64,000 bases of DNA from assembly GCA_024449915.1 (NCBI GenBank), contig JAMZAV010000308.1, positions 372,001 to 436,000 of the forward strand, in the 5' to 3' direction. Made by a program: the position numbers and the translations under genes. Positions 13,201-26,308 of this stretch are shown here, in pieces. The first letter of the stretch is position 1, and each line of letters opens with the position of its first letter. This DNA comes from Sweltsa coloradensis. Taxonomy: Eukaryota; Arthropoda; Insecta; Plecoptera; Chloroperlidae. Below the pieces are notes generated by a model. The model ran no database searches, was not told the origin of the DNA, and saw nothing but the letters and a program-made list of their open reading frames with translations.

Positions 13201-14578
13201 TCTTATCAATAAGACTCGAGAGTCGCGTGATGCCAACAACCCAACATGATTTACTGGTCTTGGTCTACATGAAAAACTCTTTTCGGTACGATATCCATCT
13301 TCTAAACCCTTGCAAGGTCAGAGGGGGCAATATTTTCTATAAGAATAATTTCTTCCGAGTGTAATCGTCTTGAAACTCAATTTAGACATCTGATTTAATC
13401 CAGTACAAGGACTGAAATAATTTCATTTGTTTGAACCTCTATGAGGTATCACAAGCAATAATATTGTTTATTATTAATTCCGAAAGTAAAAATATACTTT
13501 CTTAATTCACAACAGTGATACATTCCAATAATAATAATTATAATAAATATACTAAATAACATTGTTAAAATATAATGAGCAACAATTTATTTTCAGTACA
13601 CGTAATTTTATCATGAAAGTACAAAACACTGCTCTCAAGTGTGGACATGTTATGTGATGGTCATTCCGTTGTCAATCGAATACAAAATACTTTTCCCAAT
13701 ATAATATTTCTCCACTCTCGAAGCATCGATTTATTATTTTATAGTAGGCTACATTCTGTATTAATTGCAATCCGGTCCTGGTTTTCATTCAAAGTTGTGT
13801 TGGAAACATTTTGCCTTGCTACGCCATCACATTGCGCCATGTGTGTCCGAGCCGAGGACGACGTGCTTTGTTTATATCGTCTGCCTGTGCCAATATCACG
13901 TCCGAAATCTTTCATGGACGTCATGGTAGCCATAAAAATATGGCTAACCTATATTCTTTACATTTGACCAGGGAAGTCAAGAGTTATGCTCGAGCTGTTT
14001 CGTTTCTTGATGTAAAAATAGGACACGACATAATGTAAAGAATACGCCATTAAACCTTGCAAGTGTTTTTTGGCGTAGTTTTTTTTAACTGGTCCGCACT
14101 ACTTAATTGTATTTCAGTAATATAAATCGATCAGCCCTCGCACATAGACTTATTATAGGTCACACGCTTAATCCCAACCACCAACGATCATCGAAATATT
14201 GCACTGTAACTTTCCTCATCCCCAAAGCAAACGCAGCAGCATACACATAAATATATGTTAAATCGTTTTATTGTGTACTTTTCAATTTCTTTACAATAGT
14301 TTATGTTATTGCAAATGCGAAAAAAGTAGTGTGCGCTCCACTAGAGACATACATTCTGTAGGTCTCTTGCTCCATTGTTGGTACCGAAAACCCCGATTGA
14401 TTTTTCCCAAGGTTTTCCAAGGGCGAATGCTTGGATAGAGTCCGTTAATAACTGCCAGGCAATACCTTCTTCTAATAATATCTTCTTGTACTCCAAACAC
14501 CAAGTTGGTCACCTGAAGAGGCGCGAATTTTCCCTGGAAGGTTTGCAATAAAAAGTGGTTTTATTGAATTAATATTTA
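10286..14578. other. Unannotated AT-rich DNA
   Basis: No element or RNA gene was found. A short CTCTAAACCAT repeat occurs at about 11633-11704 (four imperfect copies). The two longest open frames are listed separately or noted as chance. Confidence 0.45.
12376..12768 (-). CDS. Unrecognised open frame, 130 codons
   Basis: One of the longer open frames in the window. The N-terminal half is basic and aromatic-rich. Residues of about 80-110 form a hydrophobic stretch (IQIVLQGYILLNICTVANMC) that could span a membrane once. The pattern is loosely like one exon of a seven-helix chemoreceptor, but the family's usual signatures are missing. A second frame (12564-12752) is open on the same strand. There is no convincing splice context. 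Chance is a fair alternative. Confidence 0.15.
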   Translation of the reverse strand: MNSTPFVRSTPLHIRSYSKWTACNGRRLYMALHVQKANELEKKPRWFLYVYHAFRAYFKKLCIREVGVVSSGAAMSFTQIMYKQLDFIQIVLQGYILLNICTVANMCDLTLGMQNYIQTRNAKHERWIMI

Positions 14579-15329
14579 TTGGACTAGCGTAGCGAGCGAA
14601 GCGAAGATTCCATTTCACTACACTGGAGAAAAAAATCCGGAATGTTTTTTTAATTTTTTTTTTCTGTATTTTTGTGTGTTTGTTAACACGATTCCGGCTA
14701 AACCGATACTCCGATTGCGATGGAATTTTATGGGGGTCTTTGAAATCTCTGAACTTAGACCTGCCACGTTTTTGAGCACAATCGGAAAATTATTTCTCAT
14801 GAAAATCGCAATTTTACTTTTTTTTTCGATTTTTTAAAATTTCTTCGACTTACAACACCTACATGTTTTGTCCGATTGTAATGATTTTTTTACAGAACCT
14901 TAACTTTATGAATTGATATATTCATGTGAAATTTGAGCGTTATCAAAAAACTATTTTTTTATGAAAATTGCAATTTTACGACTTTTTTCGATTTTTAAAA
15001 TTTCTTTGACTGATAACACCTACATGCTTTATCCTATTGTTATGATTTTTCACAGAACCTTAATTTTATGAATTAATATATTCGTTTAAAATTTGAGCGC
15101 AATCGAATAATTATTTCTTGTGAAAATTTCAATATTACGATTTTTTCCTTTTTTTTAAATTACGATTAATTAAAATTTAAGTTAATTTGTTTTTTAATTT
15201 AATTTAAAAAAAATCTTCAACTTGGTAATGATTTTCCCACAGAATAATAGAAAATCTGCACAACACATGGCAGCTCAAAGCACCAATTACGCTCATCCAA
15301 CAACGCGGCGGGACTTAGCGTTTTCCTTG
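14579..15329 (+). mobile_element. Helitron/Helentron-like non-autonomous element, copy A
   Basis: Starts TTGGACTAGCGTAGCG and ends in the conserved 3' block: TACGCTCATCCAA (15288-15300) is the inverted match of the family's 5' end, then comes a hairpin with AACGC (15302-15306) pairing to GCGTT (15318-15322), and finally TTTTCCTTG. An asymmetric terminal inverted repeat followed by a 3' hairpin is the layout described for Helentron-type elements. The flanks read A before and T after with no target duplication, as expected for rolling-circle insertion. Inside are two AT-rich units about 160 bp apart (ATTTGAGCG at 14931 and 15091). No coding capacity, so mobility would need proteins supplied elsewhere. 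Confidence 0.75.
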
Positions 15330-15392
15330 TAAATCAGAATCGCGTGGCCAATGGTTCAATAGCGTTACATTATTCCTGTAATGAATGGTAAT

Positions 15393-15950
15393 TTGGATGA
15401 GCAAAGCAAAGATTCCATTTTACTACACTGGAGAAAAAAAAATCCGGAATGTGTTTGTATTTTTGTGTTGTTTGTTAACACGATTCCGGCTAAACCGATA
15501 CTCAAATTGCAATAAAATTTTCTAGGGGCCTTTGAAATCTCTAAACTTAAAACTGTCACGTTTTTGAGCGCAATCGAAAAATGATTTCTCATAAAAATCG
15601 CAATTCTACGATTTTTCGATTTAAAAAAAATCTTGGTCTTTATTATTATTTCGACCTTTATTTCATGAATTAATATATTCGTGTGAAATTTGAGCGTAAT
15701 CGAAAAATTATTTCTCGTGATAATCGCAATTTTTTTCAATTTTTTAAATTTCTTCGACTCGTACAACACCGACATGCTTTATCCGTTTGATTTTTTCATA
15801 GAAACTTAATTTTATGAATTAATATATTCGTGTAAAGTTTGAGCATAATCTAAAAATTATTTCTCATGAAAATCGCAATTTTACGCTTTTTTTCGTTTTT
15901 AAAATTACGCTCATCCAACAACCACCTAAAGCGTTTGCAAAGCTTCCTAG
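15393..15950 (+). mobile_element. Helitron-like element, copy B (shortened, decayed)
   Basis: Starts TTGGATGAGCAAAGC and ends CTTCCTAG with a T following. It keeps ACGCTCATCCAACAA near its 3' end, but the terminal hairpin is disrupted: AACGC is replaced by AACCACC, and GCGTTT is followed by an extra GCAAAGC. It lies 63 bp after copy A in the same orientation and lacks one internal block. It is the most diverged of the four long copies. The 5' flank is T rather than A, so the first base could be 15392. Confidence 0.7.
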
Positions 15951-17039
15951 TCTAAAACAACGTGTAAAGTACTCAACTTTTTTCTTACACAATCATTTTA
16001 TATCCGTTAAGCCAGTAATACGAGGTACGCTACAGAATTCCCATCACCAGTTTTACACTAATTGGATTATCAAACCGAATTTCGAGACAAACTCCCAATT
16101 TCAATTTCACATTTCCTGAGGCGTTTTATGTGTATGTGTTTGATCACTGTTGAAATATAATTTGATAAAATATTTACACAGATAATTGATTAACCAAAGG
16201 TCCATGGGTAACCTAGATTACTTCAAGCTACAAATTACATTTTGTATCGTAGTATGTTTTTCATTATAGCATTAATTACTTTTTGTCCTCATTTACTTTG
16301 AAGAAGACTCTACTGTTTTAGGATAACACCATATTATGTTTAAATTTATTGAAACAAACAATAATTCTATAAAGTCACCGAAAGAAAAGAAAATCAATCA
16401 CATCATTTGATCAAATAACACAACACTGACTGAATCAAATTGATTAAATAAATCTTCAATATTTCTCTAGGATTACATTTTAGGGTAGTATACGATTGTT
16501 ATCGAAACAGCACTAGTATTTATATATTTCGTTGGTTTATTTGGCCAACTCAATTACCCAAGTTTCCACCCACACTACTCTTCAATAAGTTTATTGACAT
16601 AACAAAAGAAAATTAGTTACTATTAGATAGTATTGAGGAGAAATGAGCAACCAGTTTATATTGAAACAAGTCAACACTGATTAACACTCGGGTTTAATAC
16701 ATAATTCAATCTTCAAAATGTATTTCGTTCCTTATTTGTTCATTAGTTAATTAATTTCTCGCCACTGAGCCACAATTTGATCCGAGATCTATGAACTGGA
16801 TGCGAACGGTCTCCATAGAAACAAAGTATCGTAAAGTACACATAACGTCGCTGTGTTTCTATGTAGAGAAGACCCGCGCCGATATTGCAAGCAGACACGA
16901 ATGGAACTTAGTACATTCTATGAATGTTTCAAACGTATATTAATAAAATTAGAGTTTGGGAGTGAGACATTCAGGCAAAACGTGGTGCAACCCCCAAAAT
17001 ACCTGGTAAGAACTCGTCAAAATAATACATTACTATTGA
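15951..17039. other. No feature seen
   Basis: AT-rich DNA between Helitron-like copies B and C. An open frame of 63 codons starts at 16853 and is not recognised. Confidence 0.5.
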
Positions 17040-17132
17040 AATAAGGATAAACATATATTTCTTCGTAAGATAGCTAGAATATTTGTTTACTATTTAAATA
17101 AGGATAAACATATTTCTTCGTAAGATAGCTAG
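17040..17132. repeat. Direct repeat, period 56 bp
   Basis: A block of about 37 bp starting AATAAGGATAAACATAT and ending AAGATAGCTAG occurs at 17040-17076 and again at 17096-17132. The two copies differ only by a two-base AT insertion in the first. The near-identity implies a recent local duplication. Confidence 0.85.
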
Positions 17133-17362
17133 TGCTGAGATGTCAAAATGTTGGTTCTGAACAGATAATTATTACTAAAAGATTAAGTATTAAAATACAA
17201 AAGTGTTCAACTGTTGTTTATACTAAAATATATATTTTTGAAATTAACTAGAGTTTTTAGATATTTCAACCAAACAAAACAGAAAAAAGATAAGTATTGT
17301 AGGCGTGTTCTAAAAAATTTAAAAGTTTATAACAGTTTAGTTAAAGAATGATAAAACGTTTA

Positions 17363-18135
17363 TTGGATGAGCGTAGCGAGCGAAGCGAAGATTCCATTTC
17401 ACTACACTGGAGAAAAAAATCCGGAGTGTTTTTTTTCTTTTTTTCTTTTTTTTTGTATTTTTGTCTGTTTGTCCGCACGATTCCGGCTAAACCGATACTC
17501 CAATTGCGATAAAATTAATTTTATGGAGGCCTTCGAAATCTCTGAAGTTAAAACTGCCACGTTTTTGAGCGCAATCGAAAAATTATTTCTCATTAAAATC
17601 GCAATTTTACGATTTTTTCCGATTTTTGAAAAACTTCTTCTACTTATAACACCTACATGCTTTATCGATTGTTATGATTTTTGCTCAGAACCTTTATTTT
17701 ATGAATTAAGATATTCGTGTGAAATTTGAGCGCAATCGAAAAATTATTTCTCATGAAAATCGAAATTTTACGGGTTTTTTCTTTTTTAAAACAATTCTTT
17801 GACTTATAACACCTACATGCTTTATCCGATTGTAATGATGTTTTCACAGAGCCTTAATTTTATGAATTAATAGACAAGTGTTAAATTTGAGCGCAATCGA
17901 GAAATTATTTCTTATAAAAATCGCAATTTTACGTTTTTTTTCTTTTTTTAACAATTACAATTAATTTAAAAAAATAAAAAAATAATTTTTTTTTATTTAA
18001 TTTAATTTAATTTTAAAAAATTCAACTTAGTAATGGATTTTCCACAGAACAACAGAAAATCTGCAAAACACATGGCAGCTCAATGCACCAATTACGCTCA
18101 TCCAACAACGCGGCGGGACTTGAGCGTTTTCCTAG
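17363..18135 (+). mobile_element. Helitron/Helentron-like non-autonomous element, copy C
   Basis: The best-preserved copy at 773 bp. It starts TTGGATGAGCGTAGCGAGCG after an A. It ends with the inverted partner TACGCTCATCCAA, the AACGC/GCGTT hairpin and TTTTCCTAG before a T. CTAG fits the CTRR end of Helitrons and the A-to-T flanks fit their insertion site. Two internal AT-rich units repeat at about 161 bp (ATTTGAG at 17723, ATTTGA at 17884). Open frames inside (17367-17729 plus, 17402-17593 minus) are by-products of the repeat, not genes. Confidence 0.8.
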
Positions 18136-18748
18136 TTTATCAAAATTCTCTACAAAATAGTAAAATTTTGATTGATATTTCATCACATATTTTCACCGAT
18201 TGATATAATATGTTTTGTTATATATAATATTGCAGGCAATTACGTGCACTGTTGGTAAATGCCAAGAGTAAGTATATTTTGCAATATGGCTAGCAGAATT
18301 CTCTTGTTTCCTCTACGCCACTGTAGTAATTGATTCGCCGACAGAATAGTGTTACAAAATAAATGAGCTGTTCGTTAGAGGATGATAAAATAGAAAATTT
18401 ATTTTCTTAGCAAGACAATGAATTGTCTTATTCTCTTCTAGACATCGTTGGGTTTTCCGATAGTGACATTTCATGTTCAGAAAAGTTACTGCAGACATTC
18501 TATTGTCTCTTAAGGTCTGTACAAACAAAAATACACAAACACAAACAGAGCGTTAAGAAAACGCCATTAGTTCGAATTGAAAAGTAGCTCACTTCGATAT
18601 TATTGAGGCTTTAGTTCCAAATCTGTCATCGTCACACAGGGTGTATCTTATAGATAGTTCACGGTAAGGGACGAAATATGTTCAATGCCTTTACAAAAAC
18701 TTTAAGTAGTCGCACCACTAAATCAGAAATAACTTTGTTATATGTGAC
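18136..18748. other. No feature seen
   Basis: AT-rich, with no open frame of note and no repeat. Confidence 0.5.
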
Positions 18749-18765
18749 CTGGGTTCGATACCCGG
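18749..18765 (+). other. tRNA T-arm remnant (Pol III B-box-like)
   Basis: CTGGGTTCGATACCCGG folds as a 5-bp T stem with the classic TTCGATA loop and contains a near-consensus B box. No D-arm or anticodon arm can be seen upstream, so it is not a whole tRNA. A truncated tRNA-derived SINE head is the likeliest origin. Confidence 0.6.
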
Positions 18766-19512
18766 CTGAGATGGATTTTTTAAATTTATTTATTGTTTTC
18801 GATATAAGCATTACGCCTACGGGAGTGTTTCCCGAGTAATGAAATAAATATCTCTGTGTTCAAAGTAAGAAACATACAAAGCAACAATCACCATCCACCT
18901 ACATCAAATTTTAACATCTCCCCACGTAACAATTTTAGATATACCTTAGCATTTATCCCATTATGCGTCTTGGATGTATGCTAATTATAATGGCATATGA
19001 TTTTCCGTATTACACCGTAGAGATGGTGAGATTGTGTAATCCACTTACTTCTTATAAGGACGTAATCTTTCTTATCCATTTATGCACTTAATAAAACTTA
19101 TCAACTTATTTATGCTTCGTGAACGCAACCCCATAACAACAGCACTCGGGGAAATCTTGGAGAGTTTAAGACCTCTACGACAAAGTTAACCAAAACCATA
19201 GCATACGCTTAATCCCATAGCTGTGCTCGGAGCATTGTTCGTTTAATTATGGCATTCTCAAAGTTTTAGTCTAGGATTGATCGAATCATTAAACAATTAC
19301 TAAAAATTTTAAAATCTCAGACGATGTATTCAACTAAATAGTGTCAAATAAATTATAGATATGCCCTTTTACGGCTGCTTTGCAATATTTTACTAACAAG
19401 TAACAAAAGCGTTTAATAATACGATAATAAACAAAGATATTTTAGAGTTATAGAGTCAAGTCACGTCTTAAACGACTCTCGTCATGATTTGCTATATTAA
19501 ATTCATAATAAT
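18766..19512. other. No feature seen
   Basis: AT-rich, with no supported feature. Confidence 0.5.
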
Positions 19513-19550
19513 TAATAAATTGTATTTAGAGTCTACCCACTCAGTTGTAC
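19513..19550 (-). mobile_element. SINE tail fragment
   Basis: Contains TATTTAGAGTCTACCCACTC and continues as CAGTT: 24 bases identical to 29151-29174 in the fuller SINE, preceded by the same AT-rich tail. Only the tail is present, consistent with 5' truncation during retrotransposition. Confidence 0.75.
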
Positions 19551-20527
19551 AAAAAAAAGTATTCAAAACATCACTATAATCTTTATAGACAAAGTTGAAA
19601 AGAAGGAATTTTCAGTTTTATCAGATCTCAGACTTATTAACTTATTAACTCAAACTAACAATCAACTTACGACTAGCAACCAATTATCCATCAATCTATC
19701 TACTTGAGCCTATTACTACTATTTTTTTTCAATTTAAGTCGTTTTGTCATATCTATGGATAGATTGTTTTTAAATGTTTTTCACCTTGTTTAAATGATTT
19801 ACAAAAACAACTTTTTTGCAATTCTTTAATATTTTTTCATCCACATAGCTGCTGTGGTTGTTGTTTTTCGGATGTTTTTTTTTGTTAATAATGGCAGCCA
19901 GTCGAAGAAATATAGCTAAATAATAAAATTTATTTTCCAACTAAGAGCAGAGGTAAGTTCAATTAATTGTTAAATAACATTTACCTGTTCTATTAAAGTT
20001 TCTTATAGAATAAAATAATTACATCAGTTGTTACAAATCGTTTAAAAAAACACACGCGTGATTAGAAACCTGGATGCTCTTCATGAGAGTCAGGAACAAG
20101 GTCACATGATCCTTATGCCTACCCTATTTCAATTTGTGCATACAGTTAATGCCCCTGTGCAATGCAATTCACATCCCCAACACTTGCTCGCACCACAGTT
20201 TGGCTTCTTAAGTTGACGGCTTTCAAAATAAAATATTTCTACAACTTTTCTTATTTTAGAATTTAAAATAAAAGTGTGTCCAGATGACAGAAACTAAAAA
20301 AAGTTGAATCAACATTTTCTTTTAAATAAGCAAATACCACTTTCAACGACACAAATTCACAATATGAATTATGAAACGAAATATATGTTTTACAACTAAG
20401 CAAATATTATTATTTTCAAAACAATTTCATTAACTTACGATGAACGTTTTGTGTTTTAAATTGTTGCAAAAATATATTACAGTTGTAATAAACTCGTCAT
20501 GTTTGGTATGTATTATTGTGAGACGTG
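19551..20527. other. No feature seen
   Basis: AT-rich; no repeat or open frame worth listing. Confidence 0.5.
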
Positions 20528-20583
20528 ACACAGACAGACAGACGGACGGAAGGACGAACAGAAGACAGACGGATGGACAGAAA
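20528..20583. repeat. Imperfect GACA/GACG microsatellite
   Basis: Mixed CAGACAGACGGACGGAAGGACG units on the same sequence theme as the longer array at 30655-30835. Confidence 0.8.
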
Positions 20584-21498
20584 AGTTGTGCAAACAAGGA
20601 AGCTTCACACCTAAAATAAAACTATGCTCTGTCTCAAAACAAACAGTAAACAGTAAAACGGTAAAAAGTGTGAGCAGAGACAAAATGTGCTCTTAAAAGT
20701 AGACGCTTCACAGCGAGAAGGATCTCTTGCAAAGTAAATGAAGTGTCGACACTGAATGTGACGTGCTCTGAGCTTCATTCGTACTGTTTTGTTTTTCAAA
20801 AACGGATGGTATTGTTCGTAAATGTTACAACCGGTTCATACATTGTCATACTTGTTACTAGAACGTCAAGAACAACATCCTAGTGAAGACTTTTACATAC
20901 CAGAACAGCTAGACTATGTCATGTCACACATTTCTCACTTATCCGGGAGCTGCATTTGTAAAAGCATAGATAGCCTTGCAACTGGCGTGCATAGGTATAG
21001 TTGCTATAGTTCTCAAGCTCTGGATTTGTATTTCCATTAACGTTTTAAAGGATCGAACAAAAAACCTCTACTATGTTTCAACTCCATATACACAGCACAC
21101 TCCTAGCCTGACGAAGCTAGAGGCGAGCTCGGGCAAAGCCAAGTTGAACGATATGACAGGTACAAACTACATATAATGGAGTTGCCCGTCGTACATAATG
21201 CATATTTTATAAATACCAAATGTACATATTATTTTTATGCACTTACGGTGAGGTAACAGTTCAAAACATGCGGAACCAACAGACATTGGCTAGAATCCTG
21301 AGAATATTGAAAATATTTTTCATCCTTGGAAATCACGTTGTATAGCGTAATTGCATTAAGCAATACGATGAGAAACTAGAGCTTGGATATGATGAAGCGT
21401 TCAACTGAGATTTTATCAATTGCGTAAACATTACATCAGTGGGCCTACTATTTATTACGTCGCATAACAAGTGTTTCATTGTCACTTGTGCATAATGA
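20584..21498. other. No feature seen
   Basis: Only short open frames (20611-20799 minus, 20822-21040 plus), none recognised. Confidence 0.45.
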
Positions 21499-21560
21499 CC
21501 CGGCACCTCCACCATGAGTATAAAAGATTTATACTTTACGATACCCGGCACCTCCACCAA
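21499..21560 (-). other. Paired tRNA 3'-end / primer-binding-like motifs
   Basis: ACCCGGCACCTCCACCA occurs twice on the plus strand, ending at about 21516 and 21559, roughly 43 bp apart. The second copy is preceded by GAT, giving GATACCCGGCACCTCCACCA, which reads as the T-loop end, T stem, acceptor strand and terminal CCA of a tRNA. On the minus strand each begins TGGTGGAGGTGCCGGGT, the form of an LTR-retrotransposon primer-binding site. The same core occurs at 49747-49769 and in every monomer of the 39-42-kb satellite. SINE relic or retrotransposon relic cannot be separated here. Confidence 0.5.
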
Positions 21561-24500
21561 GCATTGAACAACATTTTTACCAAAGAAAGAAATAATTTCT
21601 AGATATTTGTGGGAAAAATGGACTAAACTAATACATCATCTAAAATTCATATCTCGATCAAAAGTTGAATCCCGAGTTCGGAAGCTATTAACCATATTTT
21701 GTATATTCTTTTCCCACCAACTTTGAATTCAAACATAGTGGCTGCTCACTAGTAGAGGAATATTTCTAGAATATGATTGTATCCTACCGTTTCTATCGGT
21801 TAAATGCAAAAATCTGATTTGCCCCATCATCCAACTCCCCTCACGGCCCCTCGCTACTATAAGAGCCATCAAAATTACGCCCAACGCTCAATATGAATCG
21901 ACCCTCTTTGCAAGTGAAATTGATCATTGCGAATGAGTGGCCTCCAAATACTCCGGGGTGAGTTCGCTAGCTAGCCACTTCACCTCCCATTGAAAGCGAT
22001 AATGAATCTGCTCAACTTATTGAGCAGATACGAAAATAAAATCGATTCTTTTCTAGTGGCATCGAAGAACTCGTACCACGCATATTGCAACGAGGCAGCA
22101 TTTGACCACTTGCGTATAGCAGATCTTCTAGTGTTTTGTTTCATTTTGAAACTTCAGAAGACTGTTTGAAATATTCAAAGAGCGGTTTACAATCATTTCT
22201 TGTATTGTTACAATTCCGAAAACTTGACTGTGCGAATTGATTATTTTAAAACGAAATATTATGTCGTGACTAGTTTTATGAAAGAAACCAAGTCCACCAA
22301 ACGAAACTGCATAGTATAAATTAAATTAATAAATCGACTAAATCTACACCTTGCATATTGCATGTCACCGATTTTTTATTGAAATTTTTTCTTGCTTCTA
22401 CGTACAACGATTACAGTTTAAAACTAATTATCTTGTAATTATAACAAGTATGTTTTGCACTAAATATTTGGTTATGATTAATGTGGCAGTGAAATTATCT
22501 GCCTTTTACATATTGCAAGTTCCTTAAACCAACCACAATTAGATTCAGGCGTTTATAAATAGTTTTTATTCGTGCTAACATCAACATTTTTAGCGATTTT
22601 TTCCCGCTTCAATTCTCAATTTTAAAAACGTTTAATGTTTGAGCCCAGCTGTCTGTACTACCATCAGAAATCAAATACAATATTTGAAAAGTGACAAAAA
22701 CATAGCATCCGTGTAGCCCGGGCCTTCTATGAACTAAAATCATTGAACATCAAAGCCATGATGCACGAGTCGATGCTAGAGATTGTAACATATTATTCTC
22801 AGTGTAACTCGGGCTTTCTGGTAAAATCACTTCCCAGCCCTGACAGTGTAACTTTTCAAATGCAGTGGAATCTAAAATGCAAGATTATTTGCTCCACTCT
22901 GTCTACGGTTTAACTGGAGCATAACGTCGATTTCACCATCAAAAGCCACGTTCCCGTATACAATTGCGGATACCACTTGCATTAAACGCTATTGAATGGT
23001 ACGACTGGCACAACTTACCCTAGGTGCACTTGACAGTAAAGCCCAAGTACAATAATCAAGTGCGGGTAACCACTACACTCCAAAACAATTCCTTTAAATA
23101 CGGTTTTATTATTTTTGTTGAACGTTTTAAGCATTTGGAAAGTACACGCAAAGTCGTTCTTAGTAGAAAATTGAAATGTTTTCTATTTATGTTTGATGCA
23201 GATGCAAACACTTTACAGAGATGTACACTTTTGCTCTGAACCAATAAAAGTAAACATTCATCCACTTGGTATACCACTCGAGACTTCCAAGGTAGTGCAT
23301 CTGTGAAACAGGGAAAACCAAAGGTTTGAACAAAATATAAAACAAACTACCGAATTAATTATGAAAGGGTATTAACTCTACCAATGAAACATCGGTAAAT
23401 CGGTACCACACGCATCAAGAGAAGGCACAATTGTTCATAAATATATAACGCGTTCTAGTATAAACGATATATTTTGTTAACCTTCAAGGCATGATACCAT
23501 CATATTCATTTTACCTTGCGTTGTTTTTGACTTTGTATAAATAATAAGCCCAGTTCAAATTATGATCGCCAGAAAAGGTACTTGAACCAACATCTAAAGT
23601 AAACCATACGAAGATATGTTTCCTCAAACTTCAAAAAATATGTATTTCCTAAAACACATTTCCCAATCATTATTTTCCAAAAAAAGTTGAAAATTTTGAA
23701 ATAATTGGCTATGACAGACTGAACCGTTTTCAATCTTGATTGTTTCAGATAAAAAAACTATTCTAAAAAATAATGCAATACGCAAAGAAAACTCTCAAGA
23801 AAAAACTTCAGTGTAAAGTTGGCTCTCTGCCAACAGTTTGTTTATTATATTGTACTGTATCGCCCCACACACCTCATAACTGAGATTAATTTAATTAAAA
23901 TGCAACATATACCAAGGCACTTGTGTCCTGACAAACACATTCTACCTTCCTATAATCTCTGCTACGACTTGCAGACAATCTACCCAACAAATAATGGTAC
24001 TTGTCCTACATCTCCCTCAATATTAATTGTAATGTTTAAAAACCAAGCCCCCAGTCCAAGTTTTTTAAAAGTTTTGCATTTCGATTGTTGTTAATTATTA
24101 TGTTGTAATAAATTGTAAATCTAGGGTTAAAATTCGGTTGAATACAACAAAACAATATCATTTACATCAGCAATGTAGAATACATATTTTAGCCAAGATA
24201 AGGTCAGCTTTTGAGAGTATCCCGTGATATCATTCACGGGAAATTGTTGCTATAAAATGGCGATTAGAAATCGCCACAAAATATAAAATGCAACCAAACA
24301 TAAGATGCTAAAAATATATTTTATTTATTAAATGCCCAGGCTCTTAACGCCACGAGCTAAATCGTTACGAGTATTCAAGTCCGATGGCAAAACGAAAATC
24401 ATTTTCCTCTCGTTCAAATATACATTTCAAGAAATATATCTCCCAGGCGTACGAAGTATATCTCCCCATTTCTTCCAAGGTATGACCAAATAAAGCCACA

Positions 24501-26308
24501 CCAAACTAGCAGCAAAAGGGCAATACGCCCGAGCAGATTTCCTACATAACGTACTTGTTCCCATTAAAATGACATTCTGACTTTCTGTAACTGGGTCGAG
24601 GGTGTGGTACTGGTTGTGGGGGGAAGGGGGAAGGGGAGATATGACGTTTTAAAATTTACAATGTTTAATTCATAGACGGTTGTAGTAATAACATAATAAA
24701 TTATCCCTAAAGTTCACACAGAGAACTCTTAAACACAACAGTTGTTGTCATTTGAGTTAATGGAGACTTCTAGCGGAAATTATTTGCCATTACAACTTCT
24801 GCTTTGGCCTCTTCTCTGAGTCGGGAAGATTGAGTGAGCCAGTGAAATCGACAAAGAGGTAATGTTTATTGGAAACGCAAAGCACTAGAATTTCAAGTGA
24901 ATGGAGAAGTTAGAACAACAACGGAATGTAAATGAATAGAGGTTTCGTTCCAGGAAATAAAGTGTTTGCATAGCAGTGTTACATCTCAATTGGCATACAC
25001 TTAAACCCTTTGCGTAACTGTTTATTTAAGTAAGAATAAAGAGAGTTGTGTTCTAGTTTGCAAAGAGAGAGCGAAAGTTAAAACTATGAATAATTAATGG
25101 TTTTAAGGGAACCGATGGAGGTAGCTCAAGCCTTGCTCTAATTCAGAGAGTCACCAGTTCTATAAAAAAGCAAGGCAATCTTGACTTGAAGCTTTCACCG
25201 ATGTGTTTTGTTAAAAAACGAATTCAAGTATTGAGTAACTCATAATTTATTTTGTATTTTCATTTATTTATCATTAATTCCGCAACAAATTAATTATTTA
25301 TATGCCATACAGGTAGTTAGATGCGCGAACAAGGCAAGTTGGCAGGTTTCCTTTTGAAACCTCTTTAGAGCATAAGCCAGTACTTAATTCAAAGTCTCAA
25401 ACAATTAAAACAACAAGCTGTAGTGGGCAAGAAATGGTTCATTGACTTAGATCCGCTATATCCAACCATACGCTTCATATAACTATAATGAAGTCAAGTT
25501 TATTTCTAATGTTCGTGAATATCTTGAAATTAATGACACGTCCCCACCGAAAATGAAAATTAATCGCAAACCTATATTGAATATTGAATAAAAGACCAAA
25601 AGTATGTTGCACAGAAAACGAAAACTTGCGTTATAAAATACTTTGTGTTACTATGTATTAAATTTATCATAAACAATTAACATTAACATCACGTACCAAT
25701 GTATGAAATGGCAGTAGAGAAAAATCAATTATCTTTGTAAGCATTCAATTGAGTTTAGTTCGTATTTCCAGTGTGTTTAACGCAATTTTCCACATAATGC
25801 AATATTAATATAAATGGAAACTCAGAATGACATTTTAGATAAGAAAGATGTTTAGTTTTTTCGAAATATTGCAAAGAAATATGAGACCCGATATTGTTCT
25901 ACAAGATCGACAAATGGTAAAGTTTTAAGTTTTCAAAACCAATATTACATACAGAAGGTAAAGATTTATGACAACCAACAATGTCTGTAATTAAACTGCA
26001 TTACGAATAGTAGAGAAACATTTTATAATGGAAAATTAATTCAAGATGAAATAAACAATATATGCATGCGATGTTGTATGTAAATTGGAATAATGCTCTG
26101 GAAAGTAATACCGTAAAGAATATAGATTTCGTCTGCATTTATTGAAATATTTAATAAACCATTTTCGATACAATTTAACTTTTTAATCCGAAGTTTGACG
26201 AAACCTATTTATGAATTAATAATGGAAGACGGAAGTTTGATTACATAACTTGGTAAATAGAAATATCAAAACCCTTGAGTAGAACAGATCATGTGTGTGT
26301 CAAATTAA
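21561..26308. other. Unannotated AT-rich DNA
   Basis: No element, RNA or gene was supported. The longest frames (23819-24094 plus, 91 codons; 23056-23277 minus, 73 codons) look like chance. A G-rich run GGGGGGAAGGGGGAAGGGG lies near 24618. Confidence 0.45.

Noticed and set aside
14618..17847. Open frames inside Helitron-like copies (for example 15365-15775 minus, 17367-17729 plus)
   Set aside because: They recur with the repeat, are not conserved in phase between copies, and have no rolling-circle replicase or helicase motif.
18749..18765. Complete tRNA gene
   Set aside because: Only the T arm is present; no D arm, anticodon arm or acceptor pairing upstream.
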